The notes below the pieces were generated by a model that worked only from the letters and a program-made list of their open reading frames with translations, was not told the DNA's origin and ran no database searches. From Rickettsiales bacterium (GTDB lineage Bacteria; Pseudomonadota; Alphaproteobacteria; Rickettsiales; UBA1997): a stretch of DNA of 17,640 bases. The stretch is taken from positions 1-17,640 of the forward strand of contig CANDYP010000018.1 in the NCBI GenBank assembly GCA_947425005.1, in the 5' to 3' direction. Position 1 is the first letter of the stretch; every line of letters starts with the position of its first letter. A program made the translations under genes and the position numbers. Below are positions 7,506 to 14,103 of this stretch, in pieces.

Positions 7506-9851
7506 ATGTTTAACGTTGTCAAAAAAGAAATTAATTGGGGCGGAAAAATCCTTTCCCTAGAAACCGGAAAAGTTGCTCGTCAAGCTAGCTCCGTGATGGC
7601 GAGATTCGGTAACACTACTGTTCTTTGTGCAGTTACCGTCGCCAGCAAAGCCGCTGAAAACGCCGGCTTCTTCCCGCTTACAGTTAACTACCTAGAAAAA
7701 TCTTACGCTGCCGGAAAAATCCCGGGCGGATTTTTCAAAAGAGAAGCCAAGCCTTCTGAAGCTGCCACCCTCACTTCCAGATTGATCGATCGTCCAATCC
7801 GTCCTTTATTCCCAGAAAATTTTTACAACGAAGTTAACGTAGTTTGCACCGTGCTTTCTTACGACCCTTCTTGCACGCCAGACATCATCGCTTTGATCGG
7901 CGCCTCTGCCGCTTTGGCAATTTCTGAAGCTCCATTCGCTGAACCGGTTGCCGGCGCGAGAGTTGGTTTGGTTGACGGTCAATTGGTTTTGAATCCAAGT
8001 CTTGAAGAAATCAAACAAGGCACCTTAGACCTAGTTGTTGCCGGTACCAAATCTTCAGTTTTGATGGTTGAATCCGAAGCCAAAGAATTAACCGAAGCGC
8101 AAATGCTTGAAGCGGTAGCCTTCGGTCACGCTCAATTCCAACCAATCATTGATTTGATCGCTGAATTCGCTTCTGAAGCCGGTAAGAAAAAAATCCAAGT
8201 TGTTGTGGAAGACAACTCTGCTCTCGAAAAAGAAATCACTTCTTTCATCGGTGACAGACTAATCTCAGCTTTCAAAAAAAGAGAAAAACAAGCTCGCGCA
8301 ACTGATCTCGATCAAATCAAAAAAGACATCGAAGCTAAATTCATCAACGAAGAAGCGGGTGTTTCTAAAAATAAAATCTCGGCAATTTTCAAACATTTGG
8401 AAAAAGAAATCGTACGTAACGATGTCTTGAAAAGCGGCGCCAGAATTGACGGCCGCAAAACTGACCAAGTTCGTCAAATCGAAATCGAAGTTGGCTTCTT
8501 GCCACAAGTTCACGGCTCTGCTTTGTTCACTCGCGGCGAAACTCAAGCTTTGGTAGTCACAACTTTAGGCTCTGGAAAAGACGAGCAAATGGTTGAAGGC
8601 CTAGATGCCATGACCAAAGAGTCTTTCATGTTGCACTACAACTTCCCTCCTTACTCAGTTGGTGAAACTGGACAAATGAAACCACCTGGAAGAAGAGAAA
8701 TCGGCCACGGCAAATTAGCTTGGCGCGCTTTGAGCCCAGTGTTCCCAGCTACTGGCGAAAACTTCTCTTACGTAACTCGAGTTGTTTCTGAAATCACTGA
8801 ATCAAACGGCTCTTCCTCAATGGCCACGGTTTGCGGTACTTCTCTATCTTTGATGGATGCTGGTGTGCCAATCAAAGAACCAGTTTCTGGAATCGCGATG
8901 GGCTTGATTAAAGAAGGTAACGACTACGTTATCTTGTCTGACATCATGGGCGACGAAGATCATCTTGGTGACATGGATTTCAAAGTTGCCGGTACGAAGA
9001 ACGGCATCACTGCCCTACAAATGGACATCAAGATCAACGGTATCAATGCTGAGATCATGCAAAAAGCCCTTGAGCAAGCTCACGGTGGCAGAATGCACAT
9101 CTTGGACAAAATGGTTGCCGTAATGGGAACTCCTAGAACTGAGCTGAACTCCAACGTTCCAAGAGTTGAAGTGATGAACATCTCTCCGAAAAAAATCCGT
9201 GATGTAATCGGATCTCGCGGCAAAGTAATCAAAGAAATCTGTGCCGTTGCTGGCGTGGTAATGGATGTCGAAGATGACGGTACCGTCAAAATCACTTCTA
9301 ACAGCAACGACGCCATCAAAAAGGCTGTAGCCATGGTTAACGAAATTATTTTCGAACCAGAAATCGGCGACATCTACGAAGGCCCAGTTGTGAAGGTAAT
9401 TGATGCCGGCGCATTCGTGAGCATTTCAAACAATCGCGACGGCTTCGTGCACATTTCTGAACTTGCGGAATACCGCGTTGATTTCGTTGAAGACGTGATC
9501 AACGAAGGCGACATCGTGAAAGTTAAAGTTATCGGCTTCGACAAAAAAGGTCGTCCGAAACTAAGCTACCGCTGTGTTGATCAAAAAACCGGCGAAGATA
9601 TTTCTGCCACTCTTTCCGTAAGACCTTCGGTTGACGAAAGAGAAGATCGTGGTTCTGACCGTTCAGACCGCGGTGGCGACAGACGTGGTTCTGATCGCGG
9701 CGGACGTGATCGCGATGATCGCGCTCCTAGAAGAGACGACAGACGCGACGACCGTCGTGATGATCGCCGTGACGACAGAAGAGACGATCGCGCTCCTAGA
9801 GACGACCGTGGTGGCGAGCCAGTTAAAAAACGTCGCGGCTTCTTCAGCTAG
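7506..9851 (+). CDS. pnp: Polyribonucleotide nucleotidyltransferase (PNPase)
   Basis: PNPase degrades RNA 3' to 5' using phosphate and is the exonuclease of many degradosomes. The order is: first RNase PH domain (about 1-230), linking helical domain, second RNase PH domain (about 310-545) with the active-site signatures GRREIGHGKLAWRAL and SDIMGDEDHLGDMDFKVAGT, KH domain (about 553-615, VIGSRGKVIKEI), S1 domain (about 620-690, GPVVKVIDAGAFVSISNNRDGF). Residues about 710-781 are an extended, highly charged tail of Arg, Asp and Gly including five RDDR units, then VKKRRGFFS. The core is normal, and the tail makes it longer (781 residues) than the common length of about 700-715. Start is the first ATG of the frame, preceded only by a weak purine stretch. 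Confidence 0.97.
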   Translation: MFNVVKKEINWGGKILSLETGKVARQASSVMARFGNTTVLCAVTVASKAAENAGFFPLTVNYLEKSYAAGKIPGGFFKREAKPSEAATLTSRLIDRPIRPLFPENFYNEVNVVCTVLSYDPSCTPDIIALIGASAALAISEAPFAEPVAGARVGLVDGQLVLNPSLEEIKQGTLDLVVAGTKSSVLMVESEAKELTEAQMLEAVAFGHAQFQPIIDLIAEFASEAGKKKIQVVVEDNSALEKEITSFIGDRLISAFKKREKQARATDLDQIKKDIEAKFINEEAGVSKNKISAIFKHLEKEIVRNDVLKSGARIDGRKTDQVRQIEIEVGFLPQVHGSALFTRGETQALVVTTLGSGKDEQMVEGLDAMTKESFMLHYNFPPYSVGETGQMKPPGRREIGHGKLAWRALSPVFPATGENFSYVTRVVSEITESNGSSSMATVCGTSLSLMDAGVPIKEPVSGIAMGLIKEGNDYVILSDIMGDEDHLGDMDFKVAGTKNGITALQMDIKINGINAEIMQKALEQAHGGRMHILDKMVAVMGTPRTELNSNVPRVEVMNISPKKIRDVIGSRGKVIKEICAVAGVVMDVEDDGTVKITSNSNDAIKKAVAMVNEIIFEPEIGDIYEGPVVKVIDAGAFVSISNNRDGFVHISELAEYRVDFVEDVINEGDIVKVKVIGFDKKGRPKLSYRCVDQKTGEDISATLSVRPSVDEREDRGSDRSDRGGDRRGSDRGGRDRDDRAPRRDDRRDDRRDDRRDDRRDDRAPRDDRGGEPVKKRRGFFS
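9732..9791 (+). repeat. 12-bp coding tandem repeat (five RDDR units) in the pnp tail
   Basis: Five consecutive four-codon units each encode Arg-Asp-Asp-Arg (residues 743-762). The codons differ between units: AGA-GAC-GAC-AGA, CGC-GAC-GAC-CGT, CGT-GAT-GAT-CGC, CGT-GAC-GAC-AGA, AGA-GAC-GAT-CGC. The same peptide DRAPR flanks the block on both sides (about 738-742 and 761-765). Identical peptide with shuffled synonymous codons suggests an old repeat kept at the protein level. Confidence 0.8.
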
Positions 9852-9859
9852 TCCGATTT

Positions 9860-9898
9860 ATACTCATTCAAGTCGGCATCTTCGACTTGAATGAGTAT
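9860..9898 (+). repeat. 16-bp perfect inverted repeat downstream of pnp
   Basis: ATACTCATTCAAGTCG (9860-9875) is exactly complementary to CGACTTGAATGAGTAT (9883-9898) around a 7-nt loop. It starts 9 bp after the pnp stop. No T-tract follows, so it is not itself an intrinsic terminator. It could be a dispersed palindrome or a 3'-end stabiliser of the pnp transcript. Confidence 0.8.
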
Positions 9899-9912
9899 GC
9901 ATCCTTGATTCT

Positions 9913-9945
9913 GGGGGCGAGTCTTTTGGCTCGCTCCCTTTTTTT
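9913..9945 (+). terminator. Rho-independent terminator behind pnp
   Basis: A 9-bp stem, GGGGGCGAG (9913-9921) with CTCGCTCCC (9930-9938), contains one G-T wobble and is followed immediately by seven T residues (9939-9945). This is the best terminator in the window. It closes the truB-rpsO-pnp transcript 9 bp before bolA. Confidence 0.85.
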
Positions 9946-9954
9946 GTAAAAAAA

Positions 9955-10185
9955 ATGCCAATTGCCCAAGATAAATTAGAAAAACTTTTGCAGGAAAATT
10001 TTCCGGAAGCGCAAATTAAAGTCACAGCTTTGGTGGCTGACGACAACCACTATTTCGTTGAAATTGCTGACAAAATTTTTGCTGGCAAAACAAGGGTGCA
10101 GCAACATAAAATGGTAAACACCGCCCTCAAAGAAATTCTTGGCGACGTCCTTCACGCCATGCAGCTCAAGACTTCCGCAAGTTAA
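9955..10185 (+). CDS. bolA: BolA-family protein
   Basis: A small (76 aa) BolA/IbaG-family protein, a class that partners with monothiol glutaredoxins to bind and pass on [2Fe-2S] clusters. The family's second half is clear: FAGKTRVQQHKMVNTALKEI then LHAMQLKT, with the conserved His in the RVQQHKMV segment. Only 15 bp separate it from the CGFS glutaredoxin, its expected partner, so function is supported by context. The ATG is 9 bp after the pnp terminator T-tract and follows an A-run, with no Shine-Dalgarno. A promoter, if separate, would have to overlap the terminator; none is obvious, so readthrough or a very short leader is possible. Whether it is strictly BolA or the IbaG subgroup cannot be decided by eye. 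Confidence 0.9.
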   Translation: MPIAQDKLEKLLQENFPEAQIKVTALVADDNHYFVEIADKIFAGKTRVQQHKMVNTALKEILGDVLHAMQLKTSAS

Positions 10186-10200
10186 AAAATTGTAACTTCA

Positions 10201-10524
10201 ATGACCAACATCTTAGAAAAAATTCAAGAAACCATCTCCGCCAACAACGTCGTGCTTTACATGAAAGGCACCAAAGATTTTCCCCAATGCGGATTTTCTG
10301 CGGCCACATCTCACGTTTTAAAAACTCTCGGCGTAGAATTTTTGGACGTCGATGTTTTGCGCGATGCTGAAGTGCGACAAGGCATCAAAGACTTCTCGGA
10401 CTGGCCGACCATCCCGCAGCTTTACATCAAAGGTGAGTTCATCGGCGGCTGCGACATCGTGAAAGAAATGTTCCAATCAGGCGAGCTCCAAGAATTACTA
10501 AAATCACAAAACCTAATCAGCTAA
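10201..10524 (+). CDS. grxD: Monothiol glutaredoxin, CGFS type
   Basis: A 107-residue Grx4/GrxD-type protein that carries a glutathione-ligated [2Fe-2S] cluster between two monomers or with BolA. The active-site motif PQCGFS is present (Cys30, Ser33), with VVLYMKGTKDFP before it. The glutathione-binding segment DWPTIPQLYIKGEFIGGCDI follows. Length and motifs are textbook. It lies between bolA (15 bp) and the ABC ATPase gene (3 bp). Confidence 0.96.
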   Translation: MTNILEKIQETISANNVVLYMKGTKDFPQCGFSAATSHVLKTLGVEFLDVDVLRDAEVRQGIKDFSDWPTIPQLYIKGEFIGGCDIVKEMFQSGELQELLKSQNLIS

Positions 10525-10527
10525 CAC

Positions 10528-11466
10528 ATGTCGAATCTTGCGATTGAAATAAAAAACCTCAGCAAGACTTACGAAAAATCAAAAAAATCCCCCGAAAAAA
10601 TCGCGCTAAAATCGGTTGATCTGCAAATTAAAAAAGGATCCTTCTTCGGCCTTTTGGGCCCAAACGGCGCGGGTAAATCGACCATCATTAATATTCTTGC
10701 CGGGCTGGTTAACAAAACTTCCGGCGAGGTAAAAATCGGTGGCTTAAGCATCGACGACAGTCCCCAAGCAGCAAAATTCAAAATCGGCATCGTGCCGCAA
10801 GAGCTCATCATCGACCCGTTTTTCAACGTGCGCGAGACTTTAGAAATTTACGCCGGCTACTACGGAATCAGAAAAGCAGAACGTCGCACTGACGAAATCA
10901 TCGCGGCGCTGGGCTTGAAAGATAAAGCCAGCGCCACGCCACGCAGCCTTTCCGGCGGTATGCGTCGCCGTTTGTTAGTCGCCAAGGCCTTGGTGCACAA
11001 TCCGGAAATTTTAGTTTTGGATGAGCCGACGGCCGGCGTGGATGTAGAATTGCGCAATCAACTTTGGAGTTACGTAAAAAAGCTAAACCAGTCCGGAACC
11101 ACGATTTTATTGACCACGCATTATCTGGAAGAGGCCGAAGAATTGTGCGACGAAATTGCGGTGATTAATCGCGGCCAAGTAATCGCCTGCGATCGCAAAG
11201 AAAATTTGATGAAGTTGCTCTCAAGTAAAGAGTTAATCATTACCGCGGTAGATGCGATTAACGCTGATGTGGCCTCGTTCTTCCCCGATCTTGCAATTAA
11301 AATTTTACCCGAAAATAAAATCTCGATCACTTACGATCCCGAGCAAAATGAGGTAGAAAAAATTCTGCGCATCATTTCTGATGCGCGAATTCAAATCAAA
11401 GACATCTCGACCAAACAGCCGGATTTGGAAGAAATTTTTAAACATCTCATCAAATCAAAGTCGTAA
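10528..11466 (+). CDS. ABC transporter ATP-binding protein, YadG-like
   Basis: A 312-residue ATPase subunit of the export-type ABC family that includes E. coli YadG. Walker A GPNGAGKS (44-51), Q-loop Gln91, signature LSGGMRRRL (141-149), Walker B ILVLDEPTAGVD (161-172) and H-loop His198 (LTTHYLEEAEELCDEIAV) are all intact. A C-terminal domain of about 85 residues, usual for this subfamily, follows. A membrane permease of the ABC-2 type normally comes next (yadH in E. coli), but here pyrB starts on the very next base, so the permease must be elsewhere or lost. Substrate unknown. The start is 3 bp after grxD and lacks a Shine-Dalgarno. Confidence 0.9.
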   Translation: MSNLAIEIKNLSKTYEKSKKSPEKIALKSVDLQIKKGSFFGLLGPNGAGKSTIINILAGLVNKTSGEVKIGGLSIDDSPQAAKFKIGIVPQELIIDPFFNVRETLEIYAGYYGIRKAERRTDEIIAALGLKDKASATPRSLSGGMRRRLLVAKALVHNPEILVLDEPTAGVDVELRNQLWSYVKKLNQSGTTILLTTHYLEEAEELCDEIAVINRGQVIACDRKENLMKLLSSKELIITAVDAINADVASFFPDLAIKILPENKISITYDPEQNEVEKILRIISDARIQIKDISTKQPDLEEIFKHLIKSKS

Positions 11467-12375
11467 ATGAAGGATCTCATCAGCATAGACCAGCTCTCGC
11501 TTCAAGACATTAACGACATTCACGCTTCAGCAGAAAATTTCTTTAAAAAATCACAAAATCAAAGTTCGGAATTGGCCGGAAAAATTCTGGTTAATTTCTT
11601 TTTCGAAAATTCGACGCGCACCAGAACTTCATTTGAAATCGCGGCGAAGCGCTTGGGCGCTGAAGTGGTGAATATTGACATCTCGCTCTCTTCGCTCAAA
11701 AAAGGTGAGTCAATCATCGACACGGCGAAAACGATTAACGCGATGAACCCAGATTTCGTCACGATTCGCCACAATTCCAGCGGCATTGTTGCGCTTTTAA
11801 AAAAGCACATTTCGGCGTCGCTGATTAATGCCGGCGACGGAACCAATGAACATCCCACGCAGGCTTTGCTCGATTCTTTCGTGATCAAACAGCACAAAAA
11901 AAATCTGCAAAATTTAAAAGTGGCAATTTGTGGCGACGTGCTTCACTCAAGGGTTGCGCGCTCTAACATCAAGTTGCTCAAAAAATTTGGCTGCGAAATT
12001 CGCGTGATTACGCCGCCAACTTTAATCACTCACGACTACAAAAATTGGCTGAAAGAAAATTGGAACGTTGAGGTCTTCGAGTCGCTAGCGGCAGGCATTT
12101 CCGGCGTTGACGTCGTGATGATGTTGCGCATTCAACAGGAAAGAATGTTGGGTTGCTACATCCCGTCTTTGGCAGAATATTTTAAACTTTTTGGATTGAC
12201 GCACGAAAAGTTAAAAGCTGCGAAGCCAGACGTGCTGGTGCTTCATCCTGGTCCGATTAATCGTGAAGTTGAAATTTCCTCGGCTCTTGCTGACGATGAA
12301 AAATGCAGTTTGATCTTAGAGCAAGTAGAAGCTGGTGTTGCGGTGAGGCAGGCAATTTTACAATTTCTGGCTTAA
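11467..12375 (+). CDS. pyrB: Aspartate carbamoyltransferase catalytic subunit
   Basis: PyrB condenses carbamoyl phosphate with aspartate, the committed step of pyrimidine synthesis. FFENSTRTRTSFE (45-57) is the carbamoyl-phosphate loop. SSLKKGESIIDT supplies the mobile-loop lysine region. NAGDGTNEHPTQALLD (121-136), MMLRIQQERM and HPGPINREVEI complete the active site. The 302 residues match the catalytic chain. It begins immediately after the ABC ATPase stop, with no gap, implying coupled translation. No pyrI or pyrC follows; a non-coding stretch of 348 bp comes next. Confidence 0.96.
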   Translation: MKDLISIDQLSLQDINDIHASAENFFKKSQNQSSELAGKILVNFFFENSTRTRTSFEIAAKRLGAEVVNIDISLSSLKKGESIIDTAKTINAMNPDFVTIRHNSSGIVALLKKHISASLINAGDGTNEHPTQALLDSFVIKQHKKNLQNLKVAICGDVLHSRVARSNIKLLKKFGCEIRVITPPTLITHDYKNWLKENWNVEVFESLAAGISGVDVVMMLRIQQERMLGCYIPSLAEYFKLFGLTHEKLKAAKPDVLVLHPGPINREVEISSALADDEKCSLILEQVEAGVAVRQAILQFLA

Positions 12376-12380
12376 AATTC

Positions 12381-12414
12381 CTAAAAATTCGCGAGGGTTT
12401 TTTGTAATTTTTAG
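12381..12414 (+). repeat. 9-bp inverted repeat just behind pyrB
   Basis: CTAAAAATT (12381-12389) pairs with AATTTTTAG (12406-12414) across a 16-nt loop that contains a six-T run. It may form a weak hairpin at the end of pyrB. It is too AT-rich, and the T-run is inside the loop, to call it a terminator with confidence. Confidence 0.45.
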
Positions 12415-12473
12415 AGTGAAATTGCTACCAGCTCAGAACCCTTGATTTTACTGGATAAAATCCAGTTTTGGAA

Positions 12474-12497
12474 AAAATTGTACGTACGTACAATTTT
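12474..12497. promoter_or_regulatory. 24-bp perfect palindrome, candidate operator
   Basis: The sequence is fully self-complementary with no spacer. Its half-site is AAAATTGTACGT and its core is GTACGTAC. Such a site suits a dimeric DNA-binding regulator. As RNA it would fold with a tiny loop and is followed two bases later by a run of T (12500-12505), so a terminator for pyrB is the alternative. Confidence 0.5.
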
Positions 12498-12671
12498 GCT
12501 TTTTTCACGCAAAAATTTTCTGTTTTTTTTCGAGTAAAATTTTTTTAAAGATTTTTTATTTACAAATAAATTTTTGTTCTTACTTTGCGCCCTCTTCAAA
12601 AAAATTGCGTTTGGAAATAGTGGTGCGAAGCCAGTGGTATCAAGGCTCCGCGGCATGTTAAAGTTCAAGCA

Positions 12672-12706
12672 AAAATTAAGTGTTTTTTCTTCTTTTACTT
12701 AATTTT
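12672..12706 (+). repeat. 10-bp perfect inverted repeat in front of the ornithine decarboxylase gene
   Basis: AAAATTAAGT (12672-12681) pairs with ACTTAATTTT (12697-12706) around a 15-nt pyrimidine-rich loop. The 3' arm ends 17 bases before the ATG at 12724, so a stem in the mRNA would sit next to the ribosome landing site. A role in translation control is inference. Confidence 0.55.
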
Positions 12707-12723
12707 AACCACCCAACAAAGAA

Positions 12724-14076
12724 ATGGATCAGGCACAAGAATATGACGGGGCGGTGAGCTCAAAAATTCATTATTTAGATTTCAAAAAACCAAGTTCCCA
12801 AAAAAATTCTCTTCAGGAAAATTTCATCAAGGGACAGAAGCAAGTTTCCAAAAAGACAGATCCAAAAATTCTCAGCACAGTTGCAGAAAAAGTTCTCGAA
12901 TTAAAACCGTCAATTCCGGTTTATTTCATTCGTCCGAATTCGATTAAGCGCGCCGCAAAATTTTTCTTAGAAAATTTCAAAACTCCAAAACTAGCCAGCG
13001 ACGTTCTTTACTCCGTAAAAAGTAATCCGGATGTTGCCGTGTTGCGTCATCTATTTGACTCCGGCATCAAGCATTACGACGTGGCCTCAATGGCTGAAGT
13101 TAAGCTGATCAACGAGCTTTTTGGTGACGCGGTGCAAATGTATTTCATGCATCCGATCAAATCGCGCGAAGCAATTTTTGACGCTTATTTTAATCACGGA
13201 ATTCGTGATTTTTCTCTCGACTCGTTCGACGAATTAGCAAAAATTCTTGCAGTTACTAACAACGCCAAAGACCTTGGCCTGCATGTGCGCCTGGCCATTC
13301 CCAACTCGCATGCGGCGATCGATTTATCGGGCAAGTTTGGCATTCTTCCGTCAGAATCAGTGGCCCTTTTACGCAAAGTTCGCACTGCTGCCAAAAGGCT
13401 AGGAATCTGCTTCCACGTTGGATCTCAATGCATGGAGCCTACAGAATACCGTAACGCCCTCAACATCACCAAAGAAGTTCTTGAACAATCAAAAGTGAAG
13501 CTCGACGTGATCGACATTGGCGGTGGCTTCCCCTCATCTTATCCGGGCATGACCCCACCAAATTTACGTGCTTATTTCGACGAAATTTTTGACTCGGTTA
13601 ATCATCTGAACCTAGACAAAAATTGCCGCATCTGGTGTGAGCCTGGCCGTGCTTTGGTTGCTGAATCTGGTTCGCTTTTGGTTCGCGTCGAAGCCAGAAA
13701 AAAAGGAATGCTCTACCTAAATGATGGAACGTATGGCGGCTTATTTGACGCTGGTTTCCCCGGTTTTATTTATCCGGTAAAAGCTGCCCGACTTGCCGGA
13801 GAAAAGCTGTCTTGCCACAACAATATTCCCTTTGGATTTTACGGCCCAACCTGCGACTCGCTTGATACAATGAAGGGTCCGTTTTATTTGCCCGAAAATA
13901 TTGCCGAAGGTGATTACATTGAAATCGGCCAGCTTGGCGCCTACTCGCGCAGCATCAGAACTGACTTCAACGGTTTTAACACAAATCTCCAAATCGAAGT
14001 TGCGGATGAGCCTTTGGTTTCGATGTACCAAGAATTTCAAGAGCAAGAAGAAGCCCGAGCAGTTTCTAAAAGTTAA
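12724..14076 (+). CDS. Ornithine (or lysine/ornithine) decarboxylase, alanine-racemase fold
   Basis: A PLP enzyme of fold type III that decarboxylates ornithine to putrescine. The PLP lysine is Lys99 in LYSVKSNPD. HVGSQ (231-235), DIGGGFP (264-270) and EPGRA (306-310) bind phosphate and cofactor. YLNDGTYG (331-338) is in the specificity region. GPTCDSLD (374-381) carries the Cys-Asp pair that marks ornithine-type decarboxylases, where LysA-type enzymes have Cys-Glu. GAYS (405-408) closes the site. Bacterial members are usually about 370-400 residues with the lysine near position 50. This one has about 50 extra N-terminal residues rich in Lys, Gln and Ser, either a real extension or an over-early start; there is no second in-frame ATG before the catalytic domain. 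It is preceded by a structured leader and followed after 27 bp by the deoxyhypusine synthase-like gene. Lysine decarboxylation is possible too. Confidence 0.92.
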   Translation: MDQAQEYDGAVSSKIHYLDFKKPSSQKNSLQENFIKGQKQVSKKTDPKILSTVAEKVLELKPSIPVYFIRPNSIKRAAKFFLENFKTPKLASDVLYSVKSNPDVAVLRHLFDSGIKHYDVASMAEVKLINELFGDAVQMYFMHPIKSREAIFDAYFNHGIRDFSLDSFDELAKILAVTNNAKDLGLHVRLAIPNSHAAIDLSGKFGILPSESVALLRKVRTAAKRLGICFHVGSQCMEPTEYRNALNITKEVLEQSKVKLDVIDIGGGFPSSYPGMTPPNLRAYFDEIFDSVNHLNLDKNCRIWCEPGRALVAESGSLLVRVEARKKGMLYLNDGTYGGLFDAGFPGFIYPVKAARLAGEKLSCHNNIPFGFYGPTCDSLDTMKGPFYLPENIAEGDYIEIGQLGAYSRSIRTDFNGFNTNLQIEVADEPLVSMYQEFQEQEEARAVSKS

Positions 14077-14103
14077 AATTTCCCCAACCAAATTTCCCTC
14101 AAC

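Larger units (their letters stand above)
12376..12723 (+). promoter_or_regulatory. 348-bp AT-rich leader/intergenic region upstream of ornithine decarboxylase
   Basis: This is the longest gene-free stretch in the window. In order it holds the 9-bp inverted repeat behind pyrB; a hairpin ACTGGAT-AAA-ATCCAGT (12450-12466); a 24-bp perfect palindrome (12474-12497); several T-runs; a 7-bp hairpin around TTTATTTACAAATAAA (about 12556-12572); a GC-richer island with an imperfect stem GCGAAGCC/GGCTCCGC (12625-12632 with 12644-12651, one mismatch); and a 10-bp inverted repeat (12672-12706) ending 17 bp before the decarboxylase ATG. No conserved coding frame is seen. A regulated leader is plausible because ornithine decarboxylase genes are often under leader control, and an RNA motif called speF is known upstream of alphaproteobacterial speF genes. 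I could not match that motif from memory. No promoter hexamers stood out. Confidence 0.5.

Noticed and set aside
9732..9791. CRISPR-like array
   Set aside because: The short repeats are in frame within pnp and have no spacers.
9631..9894. Alternative plus-strand frame over the pnp tail
   Set aside because: It is a shadow of the pnp repeat region and runs into the downstream hairpin.
12411..12668. 85-residue minus-strand open frame in the leader of ornithine decarboxylase
   Set aside because: Its product is Lys/Asn/Phe-rich low complexity, expected from T-runs read backwards, and it resembles no family I know.
12620..12700. Possible tRNA in the GC-richer island (GTTCAAGC-like T-loop)
   Set aside because: No acceptor stem, anticodon arm or paired T-arm could be drawn around it.
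12724..14076. Diaminopimelate decarboxylase (LysA) for the PLP enzyme
   Set aside because: The active-site pair is Cys-Asp (GPTCDSLD), not the Cys-Glu typical of LysA, and the deoxyhypusine synthase-like neighbour supports a polyamine role.
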